Origin: Prevotella sp.
Lineage (GTDB): Bacteria > Bacteroidota > Bacteroidia > Bacteroidales > Bacteroidaceae
DNA length: 27,144 bases
Direction of reading: 5' to 3'
NCBI GenBank assembly: GCA_003447235.1
Contig: DLZV01000020.1
Coordinates: 3,696 to 30,839, forward strand
Each line of letters begins with the position of its first letter. Position 1 is the first letter of the stretch. Below the pieces are notes generated by a model that worked only from the letters and a program-made list of their open reading frames with translations, made no database searches and was not told where the DNA came from. This document shows, one piece after another, positions 6,738-15,497 of this stretch. A program made the translations under genes and the position numbers.

Positions 6738-8903
6738 ATGAAGCAATTCAGACATAACGGCACCAACAACTGGCCTTCCATCCTTACGCGCATAGCGCTC
6801 GTGCTGACGAGCGTGACCATCATCGTCCTGTTTTTGCCTCGCGACAGCAGCCGACTTCTGCACTATAGCGAGGGCCAGCCGTGGACGGACGGCGCCCTGA
6901 TCGCTCCCATCGACTTCCCCGTCTTCAAGTCGGAGGCGACCCTGAAGTACGAGCGCGACTCCGTGCGCGAACGCTTCCAGCCCTACTTCAACTGGGACGA
7001 CCGCGTGGAGGAGCAGTCGCTCCAGGCATTTCATGAGAAGTTCAAGGACGGCATACCGGGACTGACGGGCAACTACGTCCAGATCATCGCCCATCGATTG
7101 CACCAGATCTACGAGCGCGGCGTGCTCGACCCCACCCAGCTGGCGCAGTATAGCGATGGCGACACGACGACGGCCATCCGCGTCGTGACGGGCAAGGAGG
7201 CCGTGACGCTGCCCACGGATAGCGTGCTGACGACGCTCGGCGCCTACCAATACCTCTTCCTCGACGACCGTCTGATGCCGGTGAGGGCCAAGCTACAGGC
7301 TTGCAACCTCAACGATTTCATCTCGCCCAACCTCCGCTACGACCGAAGCCGGAGCGAAATGGAGCTCAACGACAATCTCAGCCTCATCACGCAGGCAAGC
7401 GGAATGGTGCTCAAGGGGCAGCGCATCATCACCCAGGGCGACATCGTCACCTCGCGGATGATGCTCGTACTCAACTCCTACGAGCGCGCCATGGCGAAGC
7501 AGAGCGCCTCGGAGAACGAATTGCGATCGACCATAGCGGGACAGACCATCTACATCCTGCTGCTCGTCTCGCTCTTCACCCTCTATCTGGCGCTCTTCCG
7601 CAAGGACTACTTCACGAAGCCGCGATCCATAGCCATGCTCTACGCCTTGGTCGTCTTCTTCCCGCTCCTGACGTCCTTTATGATGAAGCACCCGTTCTTC
7701 AGCATCTATATCATCCCGTTTGCCATCTCGCCCATCTTCGGGCGCGTCTTCATGGACTCGCGAACGGCCTTCATCCAGCATGTCACGACCATCCTCATCT
7801 GTGCTGTGGCCGTGAAATACCAGTATGAGTTTATCACCGTACAGCTGGTGGCGGGCCTCGTGGCAATCTACTCGCTCCGCGAACTGTCGCGAAGGAGTCA
7901 GATATTCCTCACGGCGATCCTCGTCACGGCTGCCTCGGCGCTGGTCTATTTCGCGCTCCAGCTCATCCAGACGGATGATGTCTCGAAGCTCGACCGCGCC
8001 ATCTACTACCACTTCACGATTAATGGTTTCTTCCTCCTCTTCACCTATCCCTTGATGCTGGTGATCGAGAAGGCCTTCGGATTCACCTCGACGGTGACGC
8101 TCTTCGAGCTTTCCAATACAAACAACCCGTTGCTTCGCGAACTGAGCGAGAAGGCGCCGGGCACATTCCAGCACTCCATCACCGTGGGCAACCTGGGAGC
8201 GGAGATAGCCAACAAGATTGGGGCCAAGGCGCAACTGGTGCGTACGGGGGCGCTCTACCATGACATCGGAAAGATGGAGAACGCGGTCTATTTCACGGAG
8301 AACCAGGCGGGCTTCAACCCGCACGACAAACTGTCGGACACGGAGAGCGCAGCCATCATCATCGGCCACGTCACGGAGGGACTACGCCTGGCCGAGGAGC
8401 ACCACCTGCCACAGGTCATCCGCGACTTCATCGCCACGCACCACGGCACGGGACTGACGCGCTACTTCTACATCAAATATACCAACGAGCATCCCGACGA
8501 GGAGGTCGATGAGAGCCTGTTCCGCTACTCGGGTCCGAACCCGTTCACGCGTGAGCAAGCGATCCTGATGATCTGCGACACGGTAGAGGCGGCTTCGCGA
8601 TCTCTCAAGGAGTATTCTCCCGAGAGCATCAGCGCCTTGGTCGATAGTATCATCCAGGCACAGGTGCGCGAGGGCTTCTTCAACGACTGCCCCATCACCT
8701 TCCGCGACCTGCAGACAGCCAAGAACGTGCTCATCGGGCGCCTGAAGTCGATCTACCACACCCGTATCTCCTACCCCGAACTCAGCGAGGAGGCTCGCAA
8801 GAAGGTGGAAGAGAAGAAAGAAGAGGAGGAGGAAAAGAAGCGGGAAGAACTTACCGAGCAAGTGACGGAAGGCACGGAGAAAAAAGAGGAAGAGAACGTA
8901 TAA
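6738..8903 (+). CDS. PgpH-like 7TM HD-domain phosphohydrolase (predicted c-di-AMP phosphodiesterase)
   Basis: A 721-residue inner-membrane protein of the 7TMR-HD family. Residues about 14-35 form an N-terminal transmembrane helix, followed by a long extracytoplasmic sensor region. A cluster of hydrophobic helices runs from about 270 to 460, then a cytoplasmic HD domain. The metal-binding HD pair lies in YHDIGK (His508-Asp509), preceded by the family signature PGTFQHSITVGNLGAEIA and followed by HHGTG. Residues 685-721 are a Glu/Lys-rich, probably helical tail. In Firmicutes, PgpH hydrolyses c-di-AMP to pApA and affects cell-wall and osmotic control; that reaction is inferred here by family. 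The frame is open far upstream, antisense to gltX. The ATG at 6738 is chosen because it starts the basic residues before the first helix. No strong ribosome binding site is visible. It ends at a shared terminator with the convergent adh gene. Confidence 0.9.
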   Translation: MKQFRHNGTNNWPSILTRIALVLTSVTIIVLFLPRDSSRLLHYSEGQPWTDGALIAPIDFPVFKSEATLKYERDSVRERFQPYFNWDDRVEEQSLQAFHEKFKDGIPGLTGNYVQIIAHRLHQIYERGVLDPTQLAQYSDGDTTTAIRVVTGKEAVTLPTDSVLTTLGAYQYLFLDDRLMPVRAKLQACNLNDFISPNLRYDRSRSEMELNDNLSLITQASGMVLKGQRIITQGDIVTSRMMLVLNSYERAMAKQSASENELRSTIAGQTIYILLLVSLFTLYLALFRKDYFTKPRSIAMLYALVVFFPLLTSFMMKHPFFSIYIIPFAISPIFGRVFMDSRTAFIQHVTTILICAVAVKYQYEFITVQLVAGLVAIYSLRELSRRSQIFLTAILVTAASALVYFALQLIQTDDVSKLDRAIYYHFTINGFFLLFTYPLMLVIEKAFGFTSTVTLFELSNTNNPLLRELSEKAPGTFQHSITVGNLGAEIANKIGAKAQLVRTGALYHDIGKMENAVYFTENQAGFNPHDKLSDTESAAIIIGHVTEGLRLAEEHHLPQVIRDFIATHHGTGLTRYFYIKYTNEHPDEEVDESLFRYSGPNPFTREQAILMICDTVEAASRSLKEYSPESISALVDSIIQAQVREGFFNDCPITFRDLQTAKNVLIGRLKSIYHTRISYPELSEEARKKVEEKKEEEEEKKREELTEQVTEGTEKKEEENV

Positions 8904-8960
8904 TTGGAATAATATAGACAAGCGTCCTGCCTCGACAGGACATCGGGTAAAAAAGAGAAT

Positions 8961-9016
8961 GGGGCTCATCGGCCTTCGTCATGTGAAGGCTTGGTGAGTC
9001 CCTTTCTTCTGTTGCT
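8961..9016. terminator. Bidirectional intrinsic terminator between convergent genes
   Basis: A long hairpin at 8961-9002 pairs GGGG, CTCATC and GCCTTC with GAAGGC, GGTGAG and TCCC around a small internal loop. On the plus strand TTTCTTCTGTTGCTTC follows. On the minus strand the complement of GGGTAAAAAAGAGAA gives a T6 run. It lies between the stop codons of the HD gene (8903) and the alcohol dehydrogenase gene (9050), so it can end both transcripts. Confidence 0.8.
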
Positions 9017-9049
9017 TCTATTTTTCCTATCGCTATTAGGGTACGACCA

Positions 9050-10216
9050 CTACAGGCTGCGGCGATAGATCTCTATCACTTCGTCGCGGGTCAAGGTGTG
9101 GTAGCCACCGGTATTGCGGGGGCAGACGTCGGCATACTTTTCGATGTCGGCTTCCTTGGCATCGACCTCTGTGATGGTCATGGCGAGGCCGAGCTCGCGC
9201 ATCCAGGACTCCATCGTCTCCACTCCTTCGAGGGCCACGGCCTTGTCGTCCTTGCCCTCGGGACGCACGTCCCATACAGCGAGGGCCAGGCGCTTGAAGC
9301 GGGCCACGGCCTCGTCGCTCTTCTCTATCAGCAGGCGGTAGTAGGCGCCCGAGACTGCCGAGAGCGTATGGCCATGGATGGCATTGGTAAAGGCTGCCAC
9401 GGCCTGTCCCAGCATGTGGACCTCCCAGTCCGTGGCCTTGCCACACTCCGTCAGGCCATTGAGGCCCCACGTGGCCGTCCACATGATATTGCTGCGCGCC
9501 TCATAGTCCTCGGGATTGACCAAGGCCTTGCGCGAACTGACGATCAGCGAGCGCATGAGGCCCTCGGCTAGGTAGTCGCTCGTGTTGTCATCACTTCCCG
9601 AGAAATACTGCTCCAGGATGTGGGACATGATGTCGTAGATGCCCGCCACCATGTGATACTTCGGGACGGTGTAGGTAAACTCCGGGTTGAGGATGGCAAA
9701 GTCAGGATTGCGGAAGTGGTTGAACAACTTCAGTTCCTCCTTGTGCGAGGAGATGACCGATCCACTATTCATCTCTGATCCCGTGCCCGCCATGGTCAGC
9801 ACCACGCCCACGGGCGTCCAGCGACTGTCGAGTTTGCCGAAATGCTTGAAATAGTAGTCCCACGGATCGCGCTCCTGGTAGGCTGAGGCCGAGACCGCCT
9901 TGGCATAGTCGGCCGTGGAACCGCCACCGACGGCGAGGATGAGATCCACTCCCTCCTCACGCACCTTGCGAGCACCCTCCAGCACCTTCTCGATATCTGG
10001 ATTGGGCAAGACGCCTCCGTCCTCGATGATGGTCTTGCCCGCCTCGCGCAGCACCTTGACCACCTGGTCGTAGATGCCAAAGCGCTTGATGGATCCTCCG
10101 CCATAGGAGAGCATGACCTTCGGACCATAGTTTTTGAGTTCGTCGCCGAGCAAGCCCAGCGCGTCCTTACCAAAATGTACTTTGGTAGCGTTGTGATAAG
10201 TGAAGTTTCCTAACAT
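9050..10216 (-). CDS. Iron-containing alcohol dehydrogenase (YqhD/BdhA-like, probably NADPH-dependent)
   Basis: A 388-residue group III alcohol dehydrogenase that interconverts aldehydes and alcohols, acting on butanol-like substrates in close relatives. The N-terminal half carries the nucleotide-binding GGGS (SYGGGSIKR) and VGGGSTADYAK motifs. The C-terminal helical half carries the metal ligands in AGIYDIMSHILEQY (Asp, His) and in NAIHGHTLSAVSGAYYR (His and a further His). The FTYHNATKVHFGK start and overall length fit the YqhD/BdhA subgroup rather than bifunctional AdhE. It has its own promoter (10250-10282) and the terminator at 8961-9016, so it is a single-gene unit. It may remove reactive aldehydes or reoxidise NAD(P)H; the physiological substrate is unknown. 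Confidence 0.93.
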   Translation of the reverse strand: MLGNFTYHNATKVHFGKDALGLLGDELKNYGPKVMLSYGGGSIKRFGIYDQVVKVLREAGKTIIEDGGVLPNPDIEKVLEGARKVREEGVDLILAVGGGSTADYAKAVSASAYQERDPWDYYFKHFGKLDSRWTPVGVVLTMAGTGSEMNSGSVISSHKEELKLFNHFRNPDFAILNPEFTYTVPKYHMVAGIYDIMSHILEQYFSGSDDNTSDYLAEGLMRSLIVSSRKALVNPEDYEARSNIMWTATWGLNGLTECGKATDWEVHMLGQAVAAFTNAIHGHTLSAVSGAYYRLLIEKSDEAVARFKRLALAVWDVRPEGKDDKAVALEGVETMESWMRELGLAMTITEVDAKEADIEKYADVCPRNTGGYHTLTRDEVIEIYRRSL

Positions 10217-10249
10217 AACCTTTCTTCTTTATGTGATTGATAACGCTTG

Positions 10250-10282
10250 CAAAGGTAGCCATTTTCTCTCGATCTCCCGAAA
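10250..10282 (-). promoter_or_regulatory. Promoter of the alcohol dehydrogenase gene
   Basis: On the minus strand TTTC (10282-10279), a 21-bp spacer and TACCTTTG (10257-10250) fit the Bacteroidota consensus with one mismatch. The -7 box lies 34 bp before the ATG. Directly upstream are two tandem 18-bp repeats (10299-10334). Confidence 0.72.
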
Positions 10283-10298
10283 CCCTTTTTGGGGAAAA

Positions 10299-10334
10299 AC
10301 TTACCCAAAAGACGGAACTTACCCAAAGGACGGA
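10299..10334. repeat. Two 18-bp tandem repeats upstream of the adh promoter
   Basis: ACTTACCCAAAAGACGGA (10299-10316) is followed at once by ACTTACCCAAAGGACGGA (10317-10334), with 17 of 18 bases the same. They fill the space between the HAD gene stop (10337) and the -33 box of the adh promoter. They could be paired sites for a regulator. Confidence 0.8.
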
Positions 10335-10336
10335 AA

Positions 10337-11050
10337 TCAGTCCTCCAGCGCAGCAAGAAAACTGCGGATGCTGGGAAAGAGCAAGTTGCTCCCCTCCCCC
10401 GCCAAAGCCTCGTCGGGGAGCGGTCCCGAGTTGATGGCGACCGTGAAGCAACCTGCTGCCACGCCCGCTCTCACCCCTAAGGGAGCGTTTTCGACCACGA
10501 TGCCCTGCCACGGCTGCAAGTTGCCCGCCTTGCGCAGTCCCGCGAGATAAGGATCGGGCGCCGGCTTGCCGTTCTTCACGTCATAAGCCGTAGTGATATG
10601 CGCCTCGTCGAGGAAGTCGCCGAAGTCGTGGAGCAAGCGCAGGATGAGCGGCCGCTGTCCGCTGCCCGTGACGACATTGATGCTCAGTCCGCGAGACGCA
10701 AACCAGCCCATCAGTTGGCGCACGCCGTCGAAGATACGCGTCTCCGGCAACTCATGGAAGTAGCGCGTCTTGACGTCATACATCCTTTGTGCCTCCGCCT
10801 CATCGACCTCGCGCCCCTGTTGGCGCTTCACATAGTCGCGGATCGTGTCCACACCCCTTGCCCCCTCTGTGGCATAGGCGTCGGCCTCCGTGAAATGGAT
10901 TCCGAAGTCGCTCATGGCACGCTTCCATGCCTTCGCATGATGGGGCATACTATCATAGAGCACGCCGTCCATATCAAACAGTACGGCCTTGGGGTCAAAC
11001 CGTTCGTAGCCGTGCTGATCCAAATAGTGCTTGATCTCGTTGTCGAACAT
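10337..11050 (-). CDS. HAD-superfamily phosphatase, beta-phosphoglucomutase-like
   Basis: A 237-residue haloacid-dehalogenase family hydrolase, likely acting on a small phosphorylated metabolite. Motif I is FDMDGVLYDSMP, with the nucleophile and acid-base Asp. A helical cap follows, then motif II VVTGSG, motif III Lys in KNGKPAPDPY, and motif IV near VVENAPLGVRAG (ENAPLG is typical of the beta-phosphoglucomutase/phosphonatase-like group). I use the ATG at 11050; an in-frame GTG at 11056 would add two residues. It follows pgi in the same direction, but a strong terminator (11068-11131) ends only 12 bp before that GTG, so expression may be uncoupled from pgi. The substrate cannot be told from sequence. 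Confidence 0.88.
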   Translation of the reverse strand: MFDNEIKHYLDQHGYERFDPKAVLFDMDGVLYDSMPHHAKAWKRAMSDFGIHFTEADAYATEGARGVDTIRDYVKRQQGREVDEAEAQRMYDVKTRYFHELPETRIFDGVRQLMGWFASRGLSINVVTGSGQRPLILRLLHDFGDFLDEAHITTAYDVKNGKPAPDPYLAGLRKAGNLQPWQGIVVENAPLGVRAGVAAGCFTVAINSGPLPDEALAGEGSNLLFPSIRSFLAALED

Positions 11051-11067
11051 AATCACTTGATTCCATC

Positions 11068-11131
11068 AAAAAGGCGACGTGTCAGAGTCGGAGAAAAGCC
11101 GTTAGGCCCTTGCCTTCCGAGACACGCCGCC
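11068..11131 (-). terminator. Intrinsic terminator between pgi and the HAD gene
   Basis: On the minus strand GGCGGCGTGTC (11131-11121) pairs with GACACGTCGCC (11083-11073), 11 pairs with one G-U. A TCGGA/TCCGA stem nests in the large loop, and five T (11072-11068) follow. It begins 20 bp past the pgi stop and ends just before the HAD start. Confidence 0.78.
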
Positions 11132-11150
11132 ATGCTATTGCTATCTCTCT

Positions 11151-12509
11151 TTACGCCTCCTGGCTCAGACGCTCCTGGATGGCCTTGCTCTCGACCTCGT
11201 ATCCCGGTTTGTCGAGCAGGGCGAACATATTCTTCTTATACGCCTCCACGCCCGGCTGGTTGAAGGGGTTGACGCCGAGGACGTTGCCACTGATACCACA
11301 GCCGATCTCGAAGAAGTAGATGAGCTGGCCGATGTAGTAGGCATTGAGGCGCGGCAGGGTGATACGGATCTGCGGCACTCCTCCGTCGGAATGGGCCAGG
11401 CGTGTGCCCAGCTCCGCCATTTTGTTGACCTCATCGACGCGCTTCCCCTCCAGGAAGTTGAGGCCGTCGAGGTTCTCCTCGTCGTGCGGGAAGAGCAGCT
11501 CATGCTCGGGTGTCTCCACGCTCAGCACGGTCTCCCAGATGGAGCGCTCGCCCTCCTGGATCCACTGTCCCATGGAGTGGAGGTCGGTCGTGAAGTCGCA
11601 AGACGCGGGGAAGATGCCCTTGTGATCCTTGCCCTCGCTCTCTCCATAGAGCTGCTTCCACCACTCGGCCACGAAATGGAGCTTCGGCTGGAAGTTGGCC
11701 ATGATCTCGATCTTCTTGCCCGCCTTCTGATAGAGCGCGTTGCGCACGGCTGCATACTGCGCCGCGATATTGTCGCAGTAGGGCACGTCCAGTCCTGTGG
11801 CCTTCTCCATGTTCTGGGCGCCCGCCACGAGCTGGCGGATATCAAATCCTGCCACGGCGATCGGGAGCAGACCCACCGGCGTGAGGACCGAGAAGCGTCC
11901 ACCCACGTTGTCGGGGATGACGAACGTCTTGTAGCCCTCCTTGTCGGCAGCCGCACGGGCCGCACCCTTGTGGGCGTCGGTGATGGCGACGATCACGTCC
12001 TTGGCCGCCTCCTTGCCCCGCTCAGCCTCACACTGCTTCTTCAGCAGGCGGAAAGTGAGGGCCGTCTCCGTGGTCGTGCCGCTCTTGGAGATATTGATCA
12101 CGCCAAAGCGCTTACCCTTCAGATAGGTGGTCAGTTCGTAGAGGTAGTCCTCGCCAATGTTGTTGCCAGCAAAGAGGATGACCGGGTTGCGGTCGTCGCG
12201 GACCAGCCACGAGAAACTATTGCCCAGGGCCTCGATGATGGCGCGTGCGCCGAGGTAAGAACCTCCGATACCGGCCACGACGACATAGTCGCACTGGCTG
12301 CGGAGCGTGTCGGCCACGGCCTGCACCTCGTTGAGAAACTCCGGTGTGATGCTCGACGGCAGATGCAGCCATCCGAGGAAGTCATTGCCCGGGCAGGTGC
12401 CCTGTTCCAAAGCGGTCTGAGCCGCTGCTACCTGAGGTGCGTAAGCCTCCAGGGTCCCCGGATCGAGGAAGGAGAGCGCCTTGGTGATGTCTAAACGAAT
12501 CTTTTCCAT
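11151..12509 (-). CDS. pgi: Glucose-6-phosphate isomerase
   Basis: A 452-residue cytoplasmic enzyme that interconverts glucose-6-phosphate and fructose-6-phosphate in glycolysis and gluconeogenesis. The length fits the short bacterial form, as in Bacillus, not the 550-residue form. Family motifs are GIGGSYLGARAI, the phosphate-binding SKSGTTTET, DNVGGRFSVLTPVGLLP, and near the C terminus EIGCGISG with NPFNQPGVEAYK, which carries the catalytic Lys region. It lies 86 bp after gpsA, in the same direction. The gap has only a small GGATGG/CCATCC hairpin and no T run, so lysS-gpsA-pgi are probably one operon. The operon ends at the terminator at 11068-11131. Confidence 0.97.
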   Translation of the reverse strand: MEKIRLDITKALSFLDPGTLEAYAPQVAAAQTALEQGTCPGNDFLGWLHLPSSITPEFLNEVQAVADTLRSQCDYVVVAGIGGSYLGARAIIEALGNSFSWLVRDDRNPVILFAGNNIGEDYLYELTTYLKGKRFGVINISKSGTTTETALTFRLLKKQCEAERGKEAAKDVIVAITDAHKGAARAAADKEGYKTFVIPDNVGGRFSVLTPVGLLPIAVAGFDIRQLVAGAQNMEKATGLDVPYCDNIAAQYAAVRNALYQKAGKKIEIMANFQPKLHFVAEWWKQLYGESEGKDHKGIFPASCDFTTDLHSMGQWIQEGERSIWETVLSVETPEHELLFPHDEENLDGLNFLEGKRVDEVNKMAELGTRLAHSDGGVPQIRITLPRLNAYYIGQLIYFFEIGCGISGNVLGVNPFNQPGVEAYKKNMFALLDKPGYEVESKAIQERLSQEA

Positions 12510-12595
12510 AAACCTATTGTGTGATTTGTTGTGTTATTGTGTTGCGGATGGGTGGTATCCATCCTTGTTATCCTTATTATATATATCCTATCGCC

Positions 12596-13603
12596 TCACG
12601 CCCCCGGATTGGTCATGTTCCTGATGGCCTCGGCGGCATTGGCCCTCTCGTAGAGGATGCGATAGACGGTGTCGAGCGTCGGCGTATGCAGGTGGACGTG
12701 GTGGGAGCGGAGCTCCTGGGCGATGACGTACATACACTTCGTGCCGAAATAGCCCTCGGCGATCATCTCCATCTCGGCCTGGGCCGCCTTGACGGTATAG
12801 CCCCGCCCGATCATGGCGCCAAACGTGTAGTTGCGCGAAAGGCGCGAGTAGCCCGTGACGAGCTGGTCGCCCAGATAGACCGTGTCGAGCATGTCTCGCC
12901 AGATAGGGTTGAGGGCATTGAGGAATGCGTTCATCTCCTGCATGGCGTTGGTCATGAGCACGGCGTGGAAGTTGTCGCCAAAGTCGAGCGACCGGCAGAT
13001 GCCGGCACAGATGGCATAGACGTTCTTCAGCACGGCCGCATACTCGATGCCGACCACGTCGCGCGAGGTCTTGGTCTTGATGTAATGGGAGCGGAGCACG
13101 CTGCTGAAGGCCTGGGCCCGCGCCTCGTCCGTACAGCCCACGGTCAGGTAGGTGAGGCGCTGCTGGGCCACCTCCTCGGCATGGGAGGGTCCGCCGATGC
13201 AGGCCAACTGGCCCTCGGGCACGCCAAAGCGCCTGTGGACATACTCCGTGAAGACCGTGTTCTCGCCCGGCACGACTCCCTTGATGGCCGTAACGACAAA
13301 CTTGTCGCGCATGGGCACGCGCACCTTGTCGAGCAGTTCCTTCGTATAAGGCGACGGCGTGACGAAGAGCAGCGTGTCGTAGTGGGAGACGATGTAGTTG
13401 ATGTCCGACGAGAAGTCTATCTCCGCGACGTCGAAGGCGAGGTTGCGGAGATAGCCCGGGTTGTGTCGGAGCAGCTTGAAGCGGTCGATGGTAATCGGGC
13501 GCCGCACATACCACCCTATTTCGTGGGTGTGCTCCACTATCACCTTGGCCAAGGCCGTAGCCCAACTGCCGCTACCTATGACAGCTATACGTCCGTTTAC
13601 CAT
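12596..13603 (-). CDS. gpsA: Glycerol-3-phosphate dehydrogenase [NAD(P)+]
   Basis: A 335-residue cytoplasmic enzyme that reduces dihydroxyacetone phosphate to sn-glycerol-3-phosphate, the backbone for phospholipids. An N-terminal Rossmann fold starts IAVIGSGSWATALAKV. KGVVPGENTVFTEYV and IGGPSHAEEVA follow (the latter matches the family's SGPSFAxE). The helical C-terminal domain has the catalytic Lys in AAVLKNVYAICAGI and the SRNYTFGAMIGRG substrate-site segment. An AGGAAG lies 5 bases before the ATG. It begins 51 bp after lysS and precedes pgi by 86 bp, all leftward. Confidence 0.96.
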   Translation of the reverse strand: MVNGRIAVIGSGSWATALAKVIVEHTHEIGWYVRRPITIDRFKLLRHNPGYLRNLAFDVAEIDFSSDINYIVSHYDTLLFVTPSPYTKELLDKVRVPMRDKFVVTAIKGVVPGENTVFTEYVHRRFGVPEGQLACIGGPSHAEEVAQQRLTYLTVGCTDEARAQAFSSVLRSHYIKTKTSRDVVGIEYAAVLKNVYAICAGICRSLDFGDNFHAVLMTNAMQEMNAFLNALNPIWRDMLDTVYLGDQLVTGYSRLSRNYTFGAMIGRGYTVKAAQAEMEMIAEGYFGTKCMYVIAQELRSHHVHLHTPTLDTVYRILYERANAAEAIRNMTNPGA

Positions 13604-13654
13604 CGCGCTTCCTGTAGTTGACTATTACTTTTTTATATAGAGTAATCCTTCGGC

Positions 13655-15400
13655 CTATGCCTCCGTCTCAGCCGGGGTCACAGCGTCTATCCAGCGCTGG
13701 ATCTCATCGACCGACGGCTTCTCATAGCCGAGTTTATACTTCTTGTTGATCTCGCCGAGCTTCTGCTGCAGGCCCTGAGCCTTCTCGCCACAGATGTCGG
13801 AGAGGAGGTTGAAGCCCGCCTTGCGGAGCACATAGACCCACTCCTCAGGCACGCCGATCTTTGCCCAGGCCTCGATGCTGTCCTGCGGCATCTTCTTCTC
13901 CGGCTTCATCTGGGGGAAGAGGATCACCTCCTGGATGGTCTCCTGGCCCGTCATGAGCATCGTCAGACGGTCGATACCGATACCGATACCGCTGGTCGGC
14001 GGCATGCCGTACTGCATGGCGCGCAGGAAGTCGTGGTCGATGATCATGGCCTCGTCGTCTCCCTTCTCGCTCAGTCGCATCTGCTCCTTGAAGCGCATCT
14101 CCTGGTCGATGGGGTCGTTGAGCTCGGAGTAGGCGTTGGCCACCTCCTTGCCGTTGACCATCAGCTCGAAGCGCTCGGTCAGTCCGGGCTTGCTGCGATG
14201 CATCTTCGTCAGCGGCGACATCTCGACGGGGTAGTCCGTGATGAAGGTCGGCTGAATGAACGTGCCCTCGCAGAACTCTCCGAAGAGTTCGTCGATGAGT
14301 TTGCCCTTGCCCATGGTCTCATCGACCTCCATGCCCTTGGAAAGGCAGAAGGCGCGGATCTCCTCCTCGGTCTTGTCCGTGCAGTCGAAGCCCGTCTTCT
14401 CCTGGATGGCCTCGAGGATGGGGAGGCGGCGGAAGGGGGCCTTGAAGGAGATGACGTGGTCGCCATGCTTCACCTCCGTGGCGCCGTTGTTGACGGCCTT
14501 GCAGATGGTCTCGAGCAGCTGCTCGGTGAAGGTCATCATCCAGTTGTAGTCCTTATACTGCACATAGAGCTCCATGCAGGTAAACTCGGGGTTGTGGAAC
14601 TTGTCCATACCCTCGTTGCGGAAGTTCTTGCCGATCTCATAGACACCCTCAAATCCACCTACGATCAGTCGCTTCAGATAGAGCTCGGTGGCGATACGCA
14701 TGTACATATCGACATTGAGGGCATTGAAATGGGTGATGAAGGGGCGGGCCGAGGCGCCTCCGGCGATGGACTGGAGGGTCGGGGTCTCGACCTCGGTATA
14801 GCCGTGGCGGTCGAAGAAGGCGCGCATGGTGCGAAGCACGGTGGCACGCTTGAGGAAGGTGTCCTTGACGCCGTCGTTGACGACGAGATCGACATAGCGG
14901 CGACGGGCGCGCAACTCGGGGTCATCAAACTTGTCGTAGGCCACGCCGTCCTTGTACTTGACGATGGGCAGCGGCTTGAGGCTCTTCGACAGGAGGACGA
15001 GCTCCTGTGCGTGAACGCTGATCTCGCCCATCTGGGTCTTGAAGACGAAGCCACGCACGCCGATGAAGTCGCCGATGTCGAGCAACTTCTTGAAGACTAC
15101 GTTGTATAAGTTTTTGTCCTCGCCCGGGCAAATGTCGTCGCGGGTGATGTAAACTTGGATTCTGCCTTTGCTATCCTGAAGTTCGACAAAGCTGGCCTTG
15201 CCCATGATACGGCGGCTCATCATACGTCCTGCAATGACCACCTCGCGCTTCTCGTCCTCCTTAAATTCGTCTCTGATCTCGGTAGAGAAAGCGTTGGTAG
15301 GATATTCTGCTGCGGGATACGGGTCAATACCCATCTCGCGCAGCTGCTGCAAACTTTGTCGGCGGCCAATCTCCTGGTCGCTCATTTCTAAAATGTTCAT
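13655..15400 (-). CDS. lysS: Lysyl-tRNA synthetase, class II, with a C-terminal extension
   Basis: A 581-residue class II synthetase that charges tRNA-Lys. The N-terminal OB-fold anticodon-binding domain includes GKASFVELQDSKGRIQVY. The catalytic core has motif 1 (around FFDRHGYTEVETPTL), motif 2 FRNEGMDKFHNPEFTCMELY and motif 3 GIGIGIDRLTMLMT. After motif 3 come about 75 more residues (LRKAGFNLLSDICGEKAQGL..), an extension absent from the roughly 505-residue E. coli enzyme. I recall such a tail from Bacteroidota homologues, possibly a small helical RNA-binding fold. It is first in a leftward lysS-gpsA-pgi operon. A -7 box lies 40 bp upstream (15440-15447). Confidence 0.97.
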   Translation of the reverse strand: MNILEMSDQEIGRRQSLQQLREMGIDPYPAAEYPTNAFSTEIRDEFKEDEKREVVIAGRMMSRRIMGKASFVELQDSKGRIQVYITRDDICPGEDKNLYNVVFKKLLDIGDFIGVRGFVFKTQMGEISVHAQELVLLSKSLKPLPIVKYKDGVAYDKFDDPELRARRRYVDLVVNDGVKDTFLKRATVLRTMRAFFDRHGYTEVETPTLQSIAGGASARPFITHFNALNVDMYMRIATELYLKRLIVGGFEGVYEIGKNFRNEGMDKFHNPEFTCMELYVQYKDYNWMMTFTEQLLETICKAVNNGATEVKHGDHVISFKAPFRRLPILEAIQEKTGFDCTDKTEEEIRAFCLSKGMEVDETMGKGKLIDELFGEFCEGTFIQPTFITDYPVEMSPLTKMHRSKPGLTERFELMVNGKEVANAYSELNDPIDQEMRFKEQMRLSEKGDDEAMIIDHDFLRAMQYGMPPTSGIGIGIDRLTMLMTGQETIQEVILFPQMKPEKKMPQDSIEAWAKIGVPEEWVYVLRKAGFNLLSDICGEKAQGLQQKLGEINKKYKLGYEKPSVDEIQRWIDAVTPAETEA

Positions 15401-15439
15401 ATTACCTAAGATATGATTCTATAATTATTTCTACGTTTG

Positions 15440-15447
15440 CAAAGATA
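15440..15447 (-). promoter_or_regulatory. -7 box of the lysS promoter
   Basis: TATCTTTG on the minus strand matches TAnnTTTG exactly, 40 bp before the lysS ATG. I do not see a good TTTG at the -33 position. The stretch from 15448 to 15497 is otherwise AT-rich without structure. Confidence 0.55.
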
Positions 15448-15497
15448 CAAAGAATATTCCGAAGGGCGTATCTTTTTACTGTTTTTTAGCGTATTGC

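Noticed and set aside
11391..12494. A long plus-strand frame opposite pgi (similar ones lie opposite waaA, lysS, aroB and the HD gene)
   Set aside because: All overlap strongly supported genes in antisense and show no motif.
12510..12595. GGATGG/CCATCC hairpin between gpsA and pgi as a terminator
   Set aside because: The stem is only 6 bp and no T run follows on the transcribed strand.
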